A stretch of DNA of 49,802 bases from assembly GCA_026126105.1 (NCBI GenBank), contig JAHCJV010000039.1, forward strand, positions 1 through 49,802. The letters run 5' to 3'. The DNA is from Enhydrobacter sp. GTDB taxonomy: Bacteria; Pseudomonadota; Alphaproteobacteria; Reyranellales; Reyranellaceae. A program made the translations under genes and the position numbers. How positions within the stretch are numbered: the first letter of the stretch is position 1; the number at the start of each line of letters is the position of its first letter. Positions 42,688 through 49,802 of this stretch are shown here, piece by piece. A model generated the notes under the pieces. The model was not told the DNA's origin and ran no database searches. It saw only the letters and a list, made by a program, of their open reading frames with translations.

Positions 42688-44600
42688 CACACCTGGATCT
42701 GGTTGCCGAGCTCGATGGCGCGGTTGGGCGGGATGCGGAAAAAGGCCTTGGTTGCCGACGCGCTGTGGCTCAGGGAGATGAAATAGTCGCGCCGCCATGG
42801 GCCGAGGCGCGAGCGGCTGGCGGGCACGAGTGTTTCGCGGCCCAGGAAGAAGCTGGTTTCCATCTCGTCATAGGCGATGCCATGCGGCCGGCAGGCGCGC
42901 AAGGCCGCCGGGACGTCGGGCTGCTCCATGAAGCCGTAACGGGCGATCACCGAGTGGAACCCCTTACCCAGGCGCTCGACCTCCACCCGGCGGTTCTCGG
43001 GCACGCGTGGCACGTCCATCGTGTCGACCTGCATGACGATGATGCGCTCGTGGAGGATCTTGTTGTGCTTGAGGTTGTGCAGGAACGCGGGCGGGGTCGA
43101 GGAGGCGTCGGCGGTCAGGAACACCGCCGTGCCGGCGACACGATCAGGGGCGCGCTCCATGCGGTCCAGAAATTGCGACAGGGGCAGGGCGCTTTCGGCA
43201 AGCTCGGCGCTGACCAGCTCACGGCCGCGGCGCCACGTCGTGATGGTGAAGTACACCAAACCGGCCACGAGGAGCGGCAGCCAACCGCCGTCGGGTATCT
43301 TGAGGGCATTGGCGATGAAGAAGGCAACGTCCGGAATCGCCAGGAAGCCGAACACGGCAGCGGCCACCGGCCACTTCCACTTCCAGACGAGGATCGCGAC
43401 GGCCATGGCAAGGGCCGCGTCGACCAGCATCGCGCCCGTGACCGCAAGGCCGTAAGCTCCGGCCAGCTTGTCCGAGGCGCCGAAGCCGACCACGAGGGCA
43501 ATGATGCCGGCCATGAGTATCCAGTTCACCCGCGGGATGTAGATCTGACCGATCTCGGTTTCCGACGTGTGCTGAATTTCCATGCGCGGCAGGTAACCGA
43601 GCTGGATTGCCTGCCGCGTCAGCGAGAAAACGCCGGTAATCACCGCCTGCGACGCGATGATCGCCGCCAGCGTGGAGAGGATCACCAGCACCAGCACCAT
43701 TTCCTGCGGCACCAGCTCGAAAAATACCTGCTTCACCACGGTAGGATCTTCGATGATCAGTGCGCCCTGGCCGAAATAGTTGAGCAGCAGGCCGGGCAGC
43801 ACGATGACCAGCCAGGCGATGCGGATCGCCTTTCGACCGAAGTGGCCCATGTCGGCATAGAGCGCCTCGGCGCCGGTAACGGCGAGCACGATGGCGCCGA
43901 AGGCCCAGAAGATGTCAAACCCGCGATCGGCGACGAGATTGAAGCCGTACATCGGGTTGACGGCCACGAGCACGGCCGGATGCTTGGCGATCTGCCACGC
44001 GCCCAGCACGCCCAACACGAGGAACCAGACCACCATGACGGGCCCGAACAGCCGGCCTACCCGCGCGGTGCCGCGCGATTGCAGGATGAACAATGCGACG
44101 AGGATGATCAGCGACGCCGGTACGACGTAGGGCTCGAGGGCGGGCGTCACGGCCTCGAGGCCTTCCACGGCGCTCATAACCGTCATCGCCGGGGTGATCA
44201 TGGCGTCGCCGTAGAACAACGCCAGTCCGATCACAGCGAACAGGGTGATCCAGCGCCGTACGCCGCGACCTCGCCCGTTCAACCCTTGGGTCGCCAGCGT
44301 CGCGAGCGCAAGCACTCCACCCTCGCCCTTGTTGTCCGCGCGCATGATCAGCGTGACGTACTTGATCGTGACCGTGAGAGTGACCGCCCAGAACAGGATC
44401 GACAGCACCCCCAGGACATGCTCGGGCGTCGGCGTCATTCCCGAGCCGTGGGTGAACGACTCGCGGATCGTGTAGAGCGGGCTGGTGCCGATATCGCCGA
44501 ACACGACGCCGAGCGCGCCCATAACCAAGGCGGCCGAGGCGGCTTTGGCGGGGGTGGGGCCCGCGGGGTCGTTGGCGGGAGGCAGGGTTACGGCGGACAA
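42687..44600 (-). CDS. kup: Low-affinity potassium transporter Kup
   Basis: About 637-residue K+/H+ symporter. Twelve helices in the first 440 residues are followed by a C-terminal cytoplasmic domain. Family blocks are LVMGALGVVFGDIGTSPLYTIRES, ALFYGDAMITPAMTVMSAVEG, SRGTARVGRLFGPVMVVWF and FYEL-like positions near FFELVPQEMVLVLVILSTLAAIIASQAVITGVFSL. The start is unclear: the frame is open to an ATG at 44762 that overlaps the P450 start, giving 54 unlikely extra residues. TTG 44600 (LSAVTLPPAND) gives family length. Divergent from the P450 gene. Confidence 0.92.
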   Translation of the reverse strand: MSAVTLPPANDPAGPTPAKAASAALVMGALGVVFGDIGTSPLYTIRESFTHGSGMTPTPEHVLGVLSILFWAVTLTVTIKYVTLIMRADNKGEGGVLALATLATQGLNGRGRGVRRWITLFAVIGLALFYGDAMITPAMTVMSAVEGLEAVTPALEPYVVPASLIILVALFILQSRGTARVGRLFGPVMVVWFLVLGVLGAWQIAKHPAVLVAVNPMYGFNLVADRGFDIFWAFGAIVLAVTGAEALYADMGHFGRKAIRIAWLVIVLPGLLLNYFGQGALIIEDPTVVKQVFFELVPQEMVLVLVILSTLAAIIASQAVITGVFSLTRQAIQLGYLPRMEIQHTSETEIGQIYIPRVNWILMAGIIALVVGFGASDKLAGAYGLAVTGAMLVDAALAMAVAILVWKWKWPVAAAVFGFLAIPDVAFFIANALKIPDGGWLPLLVAGLVYFTITTWRRGRELVSAELAESALPLSQFLDRMERAPDRVAGTAVFLTADASSTPPAFLHNLKHNKILHERIIVMQVDTMDVPRVPENRRVEVERLGKGFHSVIARYGFMEQPDVPAALRACRPHGIAYDEMETSFFLGRETLVPASRSRLGPWRRDYFISLSHSASATKAFFRIPPNRAIELGNQIQV

Positions 44601-44760
44601 GGGCGACGTGCGGTCGTCAGGGGCCAATCGTGAAACGCCGCCCTGAGGGGCGGCGGGCGACGGTTTGCGCCTGCCTCTCCGCCCTGTCAACGCGCCAAAC
44701 GTCGGACAGCGGCGAGGAAAGCGCTTGACTCGGATGCGGGGCCGCGCGTGCAGTTGCACC

Positions 44761-45966
44761 ATGACCGCACATCAAGACGTCGGCGATCCAAGACTTTACC
44801 GGGAGGACGAGTGGCGGCCGCATTTCGCGCGCCTGCGTGCCGAGGACCCCGTCCATTATCATCCCGAGAGCCCTTACGGGCCCTACTGGTCGATCACCCG
44901 ATATGCAGACATACTGAAGGTCGAGCTCGACCACGGGACCTATTCGTCGGCGCAGGAGCTTGGCGGCATCCAGATCGCCGACCAGCCGAAGGGCTCGCAG
45001 CTTCCGAACTTCATTCGGATGGACCCGCCGCGGCACACCGCCCAGCGCAAGACCGTGGCCCCGATCGTGGCGCCGTCCAATCTCGCCAACCTGCAGGCGA
45101 CGATCGTCCAGCGCACCGAGGCGGTGCTCGACGGCCTGCCGCGCAACGAGCCATTCGACTGGGTCGACCTGGTCTCGACCGAACTGACGGCCATGATGCT
45201 CGCGACGCTGTTCGATTTTCCGTGGGCGGAGCGGCGCAAGCTGACGCACTGGTCCGACGTGGCGATCGCCAATGTGGCGGATGCCGACGCCGTGGTGAAA
45301 AGCGAGGCCGAGCGCATGGCCGAGCTGCGCACCATGGCCGAGGCGATGGCCGTGCTGTGGCAGGAGCGCGCTGCGCAGCCGCCTAAGTTCGACCTGATCT
45401 CGATGATGGCGCATGCGGACGCCACGCGCGACATGCCGCTTAACGAGTTCATCGGTACATTCGGATTGCTGATCGTCGGCGGCAACGACACCACGCGCAA
45501 CTCCATGAGCGGCGGGCTGATGGCTTTCGCCGACAATCCCGGCGAGCACGACAAGCTGGCGAACGACGCAGCGCTGCTCGCGCCGGCAGTGTCGGAGTTG
45601 ATCCGCTACCAGACACCGGTCATCCACATGCGGCGCACGGCGACGCGCGATACCGAGCTCGCTGGCAAGACCATCCGCAAGGGCGACAAGGTGGTGATGT
45701 GGTACATCTCGGGCAATCGCGACGAGACGGCGATCGACGATCCCGAGACGTTCCGCATCGACCGGCCCAAAGCGCGGCAGCATCTCTCCTTCGGCGCCGG
45801 CATCCATCGCTGCGTCGGCGATCGTCTGGCGGAGCTGCAAATCCACATCCTGTGGCGCGAGATGCTGAAGCGCCGGCTGCGGCCGCAGATCGTCGGCGAG
45901 CCGGTGCGGCTCTACTCCAACTTCATCCGCGGCATCCGCTCGCTTCCGGTGATGATCCGCGCGTAA
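44761..45966 (+). CDS. Cytochrome P450
   Basis: 401-residue soluble bacterial P450. The I-helix oxygen motif is GGNDTTRNS (about 240), the ExxR is ELIR (about 279), and the heme loop is SFGAGIHRCVGDRLAELQ with Cys351. It has no fused redox domain, so separate ferredoxin and reductase are needed. It resembles CYP families that hydroxylate terpenes, fatty acids or steroids, but the substrate is unknown. ATG 44761 gives the normal start (MTAHQDVGDPRLYREDEWRP). Divergent from kup. Confidence 0.95.
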   Translation: MTAHQDVGDPRLYREDEWRPHFARLRAEDPVHYHPESPYGPYWSITRYADILKVELDHGTYSSAQELGGIQIADQPKGSQLPNFIRMDPPRHTAQRKTVAPIVAPSNLANLQATIVQRTEAVLDGLPRNEPFDWVDLVSTELTAMMLATLFDFPWAERRKLTHWSDVAIANVADADAVVKSEAERMAELRTMAEAMAVLWQERAAQPPKFDLISMMAHADATRDMPLNEFIGTFGLLIVGGNDTTRNSMSGGLMAFADNPGEHDKLANDAALLAPAVSELIRYQTPVIHMRRTATRDTELAGKTIRKGDKVVMWYISGNRDETAIDDPETFRIDRPKARQHLSFGAGIHRCVGDRLAELQIHILWREMLKRRLRPQIVGEPVRLYSNFIRGIRSLPVMIRA

Positions 45967-46008
45967 GGCGAGGGCGACCCGAGTTCCTTCGGTCCGGAAG
46001 CAACAACG

Positions 46009-46785
46009 CTAGCCTTTGCGGATTGCCGCCACGCCGGCGGCAAAGGCCTGCTGCAGAAGCCAGACATCTCCGGCGATCGCCACGAAATCGTAGCCAAGCT
46101 TGACGAACTCGGCCGCCTGACGTGCATCGACGCCGAGCCGACCTGCCGACTTGCCGTGCTTGCGGGCTGCAGCGATCGAGTCGCTCTCATGTTTGAGAAA
46201 GTCCGGGTGGTCGAAGGCGCCGGGCCTGTTCATCGCGACGGAAAGGTCGTTATGGCCGAGCCACAGCATGTCGACGCCGGGAAGCGCCGCAATCTCGCCG
46301 GCGGCGTCAGCGCCGCGGGGATCCTCGACCTGGAGGATGACCACGGTGCGCGTGTTCTGTTCGGCGAAGCGATCGAGCAACGGCTCGCTCCTCATCGCAA
46401 AGCGCTCGTGCGCGAGACCCAACGCCACGCCGCGCGTGCCGTCGGGCCAGTACTTGGCGGCGTCGAGTACGGCCTTCGCCTGCGTTACCGACGATACGAT
46501 CGGCACCATGATGCCCTCGGCGCCGGCATCGAGGGCGCGAGAGATATGATGGCGTTGCTGTGACGGCACGCGCACGATCAACGGCAGCTCCGCCGCCTGG
46601 CAGTAGCGCACGACCTGGCGCACTGTGTCGAAGCCGAAGCCGGTGTGTTCCATGTCGAGCACGGCGTAGTCGGCGCCGGCCGCCTTCAGGATCTGGCCGA
46701 TGCCTGGCGTCGCGAACTCGAACAGGAAAGTGCCGATCTTCGGGCCAGTCGTGCCGATCAGAGACCTCAGTGTCGGTGTTGTCAT
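46009..46785 (-). CDS. HpcH/HpaI-family aldolase
   Basis: 258-residue TIM-barrel aldolase of the class II HpcH/HpaI family, which cleaves 4-hydroxy-2-oxo acids to pyruvate and an aldehyde with a divalent metal. The conserved VLDMEHTGFGFDTVRQ, LIVRVPSQQRHHISRALDAGAEGIMVP and VILQVEDPRGADAAGEIAALPGVDMLWLGHNDLS contain the general Arg and the metal Glu and Asp. Similar enzymes act in aromatic acid degradation. It is convergent with the P450 gene and divergent from the GST gene. Confidence 0.93.
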   Translation of the reverse strand: MTTPTLRSLIGTTGPKIGTFLFEFATPGIGQILKAAGADYAVLDMEHTGFGFDTVRQVVRYCQAAELPLIVRVPSQQRHHISRALDAGAEGIMVPIVSSVTQAKAVLDAAKYWPDGTRGVALGLAHERFAMRSEPLLDRFAEQNTRTVVILQVEDPRGADAAGEIAALPGVDMLWLGHNDLSVAMNRPGAFDHPDFLKHESDSIAAARKHGKSAGRLGVDARQAAEFVKLGYDFVAIAGDVWLLQQAFAAGVAAIRKG

Positions 46786-46860
46786 TGTGCAGTTTCCCCC
46801 GTTGTGGCGGCAATGCTAGCGTCCCCCGTCCAAAACTGACATCCACCACGGGAGACTGCG

Positions 46861-47487
46861 ATGAAGCTCTATTACATGCCCGGCGCCTGCTCGATCGGCA
46901 TTCACGTCCTGCTCGAGGAGATCGGCAAGCCCTACGATCTGCAGAAGATCGACGGCGCCAAACAGGAGCAGTACGGCCCTGACTTCGTGAAGCTCAACCC
47001 GAAGTCCAAGGTCCCGACCCTGCAGAAGGACGACGGCTCGGTGCTGACGGAATTCCCGGCTATCGCAACCTGGCTGGCCCGCAAAAACCCTGAAAAGAAT
47101 CTGCTGCCGAGCGATGCCGACGCGGAGGCGAGGGCACTGGAGGCCATGGATTACGTCGTCTCGACCATGCACATGCAGGGCTTCAGCCGCATGTTCCGCC
47201 CGGGCAACTATGCCCCGACCGAGGCCGACCACGACGCCGTGAAGGCGCGCGGCAAGGAGATCATGGAGAAGGGCCTCGCCATCATGGACAAGGCGCTCGA
47301 GGGCAAGGAGTACGTCGCCGGCCAGTATTCGGTGGCAGATGCCGCGCTGTTCTACGTCACTTTCTGGGCGGCGGGCCGCATGAAGATGCCACTGCCCAAG
47401 AACGTGGCCGCTCACTACGAGCGGATGAAGAGCCGTCCGGCGGTAAAACGCACCATCGAGCAGGAAGGCCTGTCGGCAGCAGTCTGA
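46861..47487 (+). CDS. Glutathione S-transferase (beta-class-like)
   Basis: 208-residue cytosolic enzyme. The thioredoxin-like N-domain has MKLYYMPGACSIGIHVLLEE, with C10 at the beta-class position, and KVPTLQKDDGSVLTEFPAIATWLA for glutathione binding. The helical C-domain has EYVAGQYSVADAALFYV with the conserved N-capping Ser/Asp. It would conjugate or use glutathione in detoxification. A GGGAGA motif lies upstream of ATG 46861. Confidence 0.94.
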   Translation: MKLYYMPGACSIGIHVLLEEIGKPYDLQKIDGAKQEQYGPDFVKLNPKSKVPTLQKDDGSVLTEFPAIATWLARKNPEKNLLPSDADAEARALEAMDYVVSTMHMQGFSRMFRPGNYAPTEADHDAVKARGKEIMEKGLAIMDKALEGKEYVAGQYSVADAALFYVTFWAAGRMKMPLPKNVAAHYERMKSRPAVKRTIEQEGLSAAV

Positions 47488-47633
47488 TCCCCTTTCCGGT
47501 TCACTCGGCGCTCCGCCTCGCAGCGATCGGCTGCGGGGCGGCTCGCCAGGGCACCGGCATCGAGCCGCAGCCGCCCGTCACCGCGTGGGTTGACGGCATC
47601 GGGCTCCTCGCCGTTCTGAGGTAAGCTCCGATC

Positions 47634-48578
47634 ATGTCGCTGCCAGCCTTTCTCCAGAGTCGCCTCAAGCTGCCGCTGATCGCGGCGCCCATGTTCCTGG
47701 TGTCCGGCCCGGCGCTCGTCAAAGCCGCCTGCCGTGCGGGCGTGATCGGCTCCTTCCCGACCGCCAACTGCCGCACTGTCGACGAGCTCGACCTGTGGCT
47801 GGCCGACATCAAGGAAGCGACCGAAGGAGCTGCGCCCTTCTGCCCGAACCTCATCGTGCATCGCTCGAACCCGCGCGTGGCGGACGATCTGGCCGCCGTG
47901 CTGCGCGCCAAGGCGGAGATCGTGATCACCTCGGTCGGCTCGCCCGAGCCGGTGATGAAGCCGCTGAAGGACGCCGGCTGCCTGGTGCTGGCCGACGTGG
48001 CCTCGGTACGTCATGCGCAAAAGGCGGTCGCGGCCGGCGTCGACGGCCTGGTGCTGCTGACAGCCGGCGCGGGCGGGCAGACCGGCTGGGTCAATCCCTT
48101 TGCCTTCGTTCGTGCGGTCCGCGAGTTCTGGGACGGCATCGTGGTGATGGCGGGCGGCATGTCGGACGGCTATGCCATCGCCGCCGCCGAGACATTGGGC
48201 TGCGACCTCGCCTATATGGGCACCAAGTTCATCGCCACGCGCGAGAGCCTGGCAAAAGACGCGTACAAGAAGATGCTCGTCGAGTGTCGTCTCGACGACG
48301 TGCTGCTGACGCGGGCCTTCACTGGCCTCGAAACCAATATGTTGCGTCCATCGATCGCCGCAGCAGGGCTCGATCCCGACCACCTGCCGCAACGCGGCGC
48401 GATCGATATCGCCAAGGACATCAACGCCGTCGAGCGGGACAAGCCTACCGCGAAACGCTGGAAGGACATCTGGAGCGCCGGCCACTCGGTCTCGGGCGTA
48501 TCCGACATCCCGTCAGTCGCTGAACTCGTGGACCGCACGGCGGCCGAATACGCAACGGCGCGCCGGGCACCTCGATGA
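47634..48578 (+). CDS. Nitronate monooxygenase-like flavoprotein
   Basis: 314-residue FMN-dependent TIM-barrel enzyme of the 2-nitropropane dioxygenase/nitronate monooxygenase family. Marks are LKLPLIAAPMFLVSGPALVKA, VLADVASVRHAQKAVAAGVDG and GAGGQTGWVNPFAFVRAV, then MAGGMSDGYAIAAAETLGCDLAYMGTKFIAT (phosphate binding). Classical enzymes have GGH at the catalytic site; here the residue is Gln (GGQTG). The protein may therefore be an enoyl reductase-like or other member. Stands alone. Confidence 0.9.
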   Translation: MSLPAFLQSRLKLPLIAAPMFLVSGPALVKAACRAGVIGSFPTANCRTVDELDLWLADIKEATEGAAPFCPNLIVHRSNPRVADDLAAVLRAKAEIVITSVGSPEPVMKPLKDAGCLVLADVASVRHAQKAVAAGVDGLVLLTAGAGGQTGWVNPFAFVRAVREFWDGIVVMAGGMSDGYAIAAAETLGCDLAYMGTKFIATRESLAKDAYKKMLVECRLDDVLLTRAFTGLETNMLRPSIAAAGLDPDHLPQRGAIDIAKDINAVERDKPTAKRWKDIWSAGHSVSGVSDIPSVAELVDRTAAEYATARRAPR

Positions 48579-48600
48579 TGATCAGGCCGCCGGCCGGCCG

Positions 48601-48867
48601 TCAATGCAGGTGATACAGTCCCGAAGCGAAGCCGAACTCGGCCGGCTTGATCAGCTGGGTATTGGCAACACGGACGCGATGCAACTTGCCATCGAGGTTC
48701 GTTTCCCAAAATTCGAGGAACTTCGTCAGGTTCGGAAAGCGGGGGGCCTTGTCCAGGCTCTGCCACACATAGCTTTGCAGAACGTGCCTATGGTCGGGCA
48801 TCCAGTAGAGGATTTCCGCCGTGGTAATGCGATAGTCGTTGAGCTGAGCAACAAAACTCCGGTCCAT
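48601..48867 (-). CDS. usg: Usg-family protein
   Basis: 88-residue small protein of the Usg family, known from the gene near trpF in Caulobacter and widespread in Alphaproteobacteria; function unknown. The conserved middle is LNDYRITTAEILYWMPDHRHVLQSYVWQSLD, then FLEFWETNLDGKLHRVRV and the end LIKPAEF. Start ATG 48867 is supported by AAGGAGCG seven bases upstream. It is convergent with the nitronate monooxygenase gene and sits next to groESL, not trp. Confidence 0.88.
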   Translation of the reverse strand: MDRSFVAQLNDYRITTAEILYWMPDHRHVLQSYVWQSLDKAPRFPNLTKFLEFWETNLDGKLHRVRVANTQLIKPAEFGFASGLYHLH

Positions 48868-49040
48868 CCAGTCGCTCCTTGACGGGTAACACGCAACGGA
48901 ATAGTCACGCGTCCTTAACGAAAAATCAGCAAAAATCGTTCCAGATCAATATGTTAGCAGCAGACAACGTGTGTTGCTGCCAATGGGCACGCTAAATTTC
49001 GCAGTCGCACACCTACTCCGGGAACTTTTTGGCGTTTGCC

Positions 49041-49069
49041 TTGACTCGTCGTGCTCACAACCCTAAATG
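49041..49069 (+). promoter_or_regulatory. Probable groESL promoter
   Basis: CTTGACT-type -35 (TTGACT 49041-49046) and TAAATG (49064-49069) at 17 bases, 11 bases before the CIRCE element. The -35 is near consensus and the -10 is weak. This geometry places the transcription start in or just before CIRCE, as in other HrcA-controlled groESL operons. Confidence 0.5.
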
Positions 49070-49079
49070 CGCTGCGCCG

Positions 49080-49106
49080 TTGGCACTCATCGCACTTGAG
49101 TGCTGA
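49080..49106. promoter_or_regulatory. CIRCE operator (HrcA binding site)
   Basis: TTGGCACTC (49080-49088), 9 bases, GAGTGCTGA (49098-49106) matches the consensus TTAGCACTC-N9-GAGTGCTAA with one changed base in each arm; the two changes do not pair. HrcA binds it and represses groESL until heat shock. Confidence 0.93.
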
Positions 49107-49143
49107 CAGGCGCAGGCATACCGAGGAATTAGGAGGCTAGAGC

Positions 49144-49458
49144 ATGAAGTTCCGTCCGCTTCACGACCGAGTCGTGGTCAAGCGCGTCGAAGAAGAAGGC
49201 AAGACCAAGGGCGGCATCATCATTCCGGACACCGCCAAGGAAAAGCCGATGGAAGGCGAAGTCGTGGCCGTTGGCCCGGGCGCCCGTGACGAGAAGGGCG
49301 CGCTCGTGCCGCTCGACGTCAAGGCTGGCGACCGCATCCTGTTCGGCAAGTGGTCGGGCACCGAGGTCAAGCTCGACGGCGTCGAGTACCTGATCATGAA
49401 GGAGAGCGACATCATGGGGATCGTCGAAGGTTCCCCCGCCCTCAAGAAGGCGGCCTGA
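49144..49458 (+). CDS. groS: Co-chaperonin GroES
   Basis: 104-residue Hsp10 that caps the GroEL ring. Blocks are MKFRPLHDRVVVKRVEEEGKTKGGIIIPDTAKEKPMEGEVVAVGPG, the mobile loop being the KGGIIIP part, and VEYLIMKESDIMGIVEG. AGGAGG lies eight bases before ATG 49144. groEL follows 69 bases later. Under CIRCE/HrcA control. Confidence 0.98.
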   Translation: MKFRPLHDRVVVKRVEEEGKTKGGIIIPDTAKEKPMEGEVVAVGPGARDEKGALVPLDVKAGDRILFGKWSGTEVKLDGVEYLIMKESDIMGIVEGSPALKKAA

Positions 49459-49527
49459 GCCCTTTCCGAAGGGCTCGAGCGCTTCCGATCCGAACCAATC
49501 CACATATACCAAAGAGGAATTTGAACA

Positions 49528-49802
49528 ATGGCAGCCAAGGAAGTCCGTTTTAGCGGCGATGCCCGCCAGCGCATGCTGCGCGGCGTCGACGTACTCGCCG
49601 ACGCGGTGAAGGTTACGCTCGGCCCGAAGGGCCGTAACGTCGTTCTCGACAAGAGCTTCGGCGCGCCGCGCATCACCAAGGACGGCGTCACCGTCGCCAA
49701 GGAAATCGAGCTCGCCGACAAGTTCGAGAACATGGGCGCCCAGATGGTGCGCGAAGTGGCCTCGAAGACCAACGACATCGCCGGCGACGGCACGACGACC
49801 GC
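49528..49802 (+). CDS. groL: Chaperonin GroEL, N-terminal part (cut by window end)
   Basis: First 91 residues of the 60-kDa chaperonin. The start MAAKEVRFSGDARQRMLRG is standard, and the equatorial ATP-binding block VTLGPKGRNVVLDKSFG and GDGTTT are visible. GAGGAAT lies nine bases before ATG 49528. It is co-transcribed with groES. The rest lies outside the window. Confidence 0.98.
   Translation, partial: MAAKEVRFSGDARQRMLRGVDVLADAVKVTLGPKGRNVVLDKSFGAPRITKDGVTVAKEIELADKFENMGAQMVREVASKTNDIAGDGTTT

Noticed and set aside
42765..44633. Plus-strand open frame of about 622 codons opposite kup
   Set aside because: Low-complexity His/Arg/Asp-rich translation, typical of the antisense of a high-G+C membrane gene; kup has all family motifs.

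Overview
The window is a gene-dense, high-G+C stretch of bacterial chromosome, cut at both ends: the tail of an acyl-CoA dehydrogenase gene on the left and the first 275 bases of groEL on the right. An alphaproteobacterium is the best fit. The evidence is a CIRCE-controlled groESL, an Usg-family gene, a porin with an alphaproteobacterial look, the order mreBCD-mrdA-mrdB, frequent GTG/TTG starts with 4-base overlaps, and two orphan Bug/TctC-type binding proteins. A soil or rhizosphere heterotroph of the Rhodospirillales/Hyphomicrobiales sphere (Reyranella-like) is a guess from gene content only. I see no prophage, insertion sequence, integrase, CRISPR array or rRNA.

Layout. 1-3.7 kb: acyl-CoA dehydrogenase end, porin, small secreted protein, MATE exporter. 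3.8-9.4 kb: complete rod-shape operon mreB-mreC-mreD-mrdA(PBP2)-mrdB(RodA). 9.5-10.6 kb: tRNA-Lys(CTT), two hairpins, mtgA. 10.6-13.6 kb: ArsR-SRPBCC pair with a perfect operator-like palindrome, then DinB, a TauD-like dioxygenase and a GNAT on the other strand. 13.6-17.6 kb: 6-phosphofructokinase, PrmB, secreted thioredoxin-like protein, CaiB/BaiF CoA-transferase, small lipoprotein. 17.7-24.2 kb: amidohydrolase-amidase operon (minus) facing a plus-strand set: TctC protein, thiolase-like protein, DUF35 protein, TctC protein. 24.2-29.2 kb: secreted hydrolase, then the sox cluster cytochrome c-soxXA(fused)-soxY-soxZ-soxB. 29.2-33.1 kb: MFS transporter, DUF433/DUF5615 toxin-antitoxin-like pair with a frameshifted DUF5615 gene, AroM-like protein, methyltransferase and FMN reductase. 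33.1-37.9 kb: three consecutive DUF917 paralogues followed by a hydantoinase A-like gene, all with 4-base overlaps. 38-41.5 kb: an epimerase fused to a membrane VKOR-like domain, and an AI-2E family permease. 41.6-48.9 kb: GNAT, alpha/beta hydrolase, Kup K+ transporter, P450, HpcH/HpaI aldolase, GST, nitronate monooxygenase-like protein, Usg. 49.0-49.8 kb: groESL with promoter and CIRCE.

How the genes work together. The mre/mrd block plus mtgA is a cell-elongation and peptidoglycan unit. The sox block encodes periplasmic thiosulfate/sulfide oxidation without SoxCD in this window. The DUF917-hydantoinase block looks like a catabolic operon for a hydantoin or thiohydantoin-type compound. DUF917 proteins are now known as S-methyl-thiohydantoin desulfurases, so it may also release reduced sulfur. 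The thiolase-like/DUF35 pair resembles Ltp2-DUF35 acyl-CoA retro-aldolase complexes and lies between two solute-binding proteins. The most unusual items are the triplicated DUF917 operon, the SoxX-SoxA fusion, the epimerase-VKOR fusion, and the Cys-less thiolase with its DUF35 partner.
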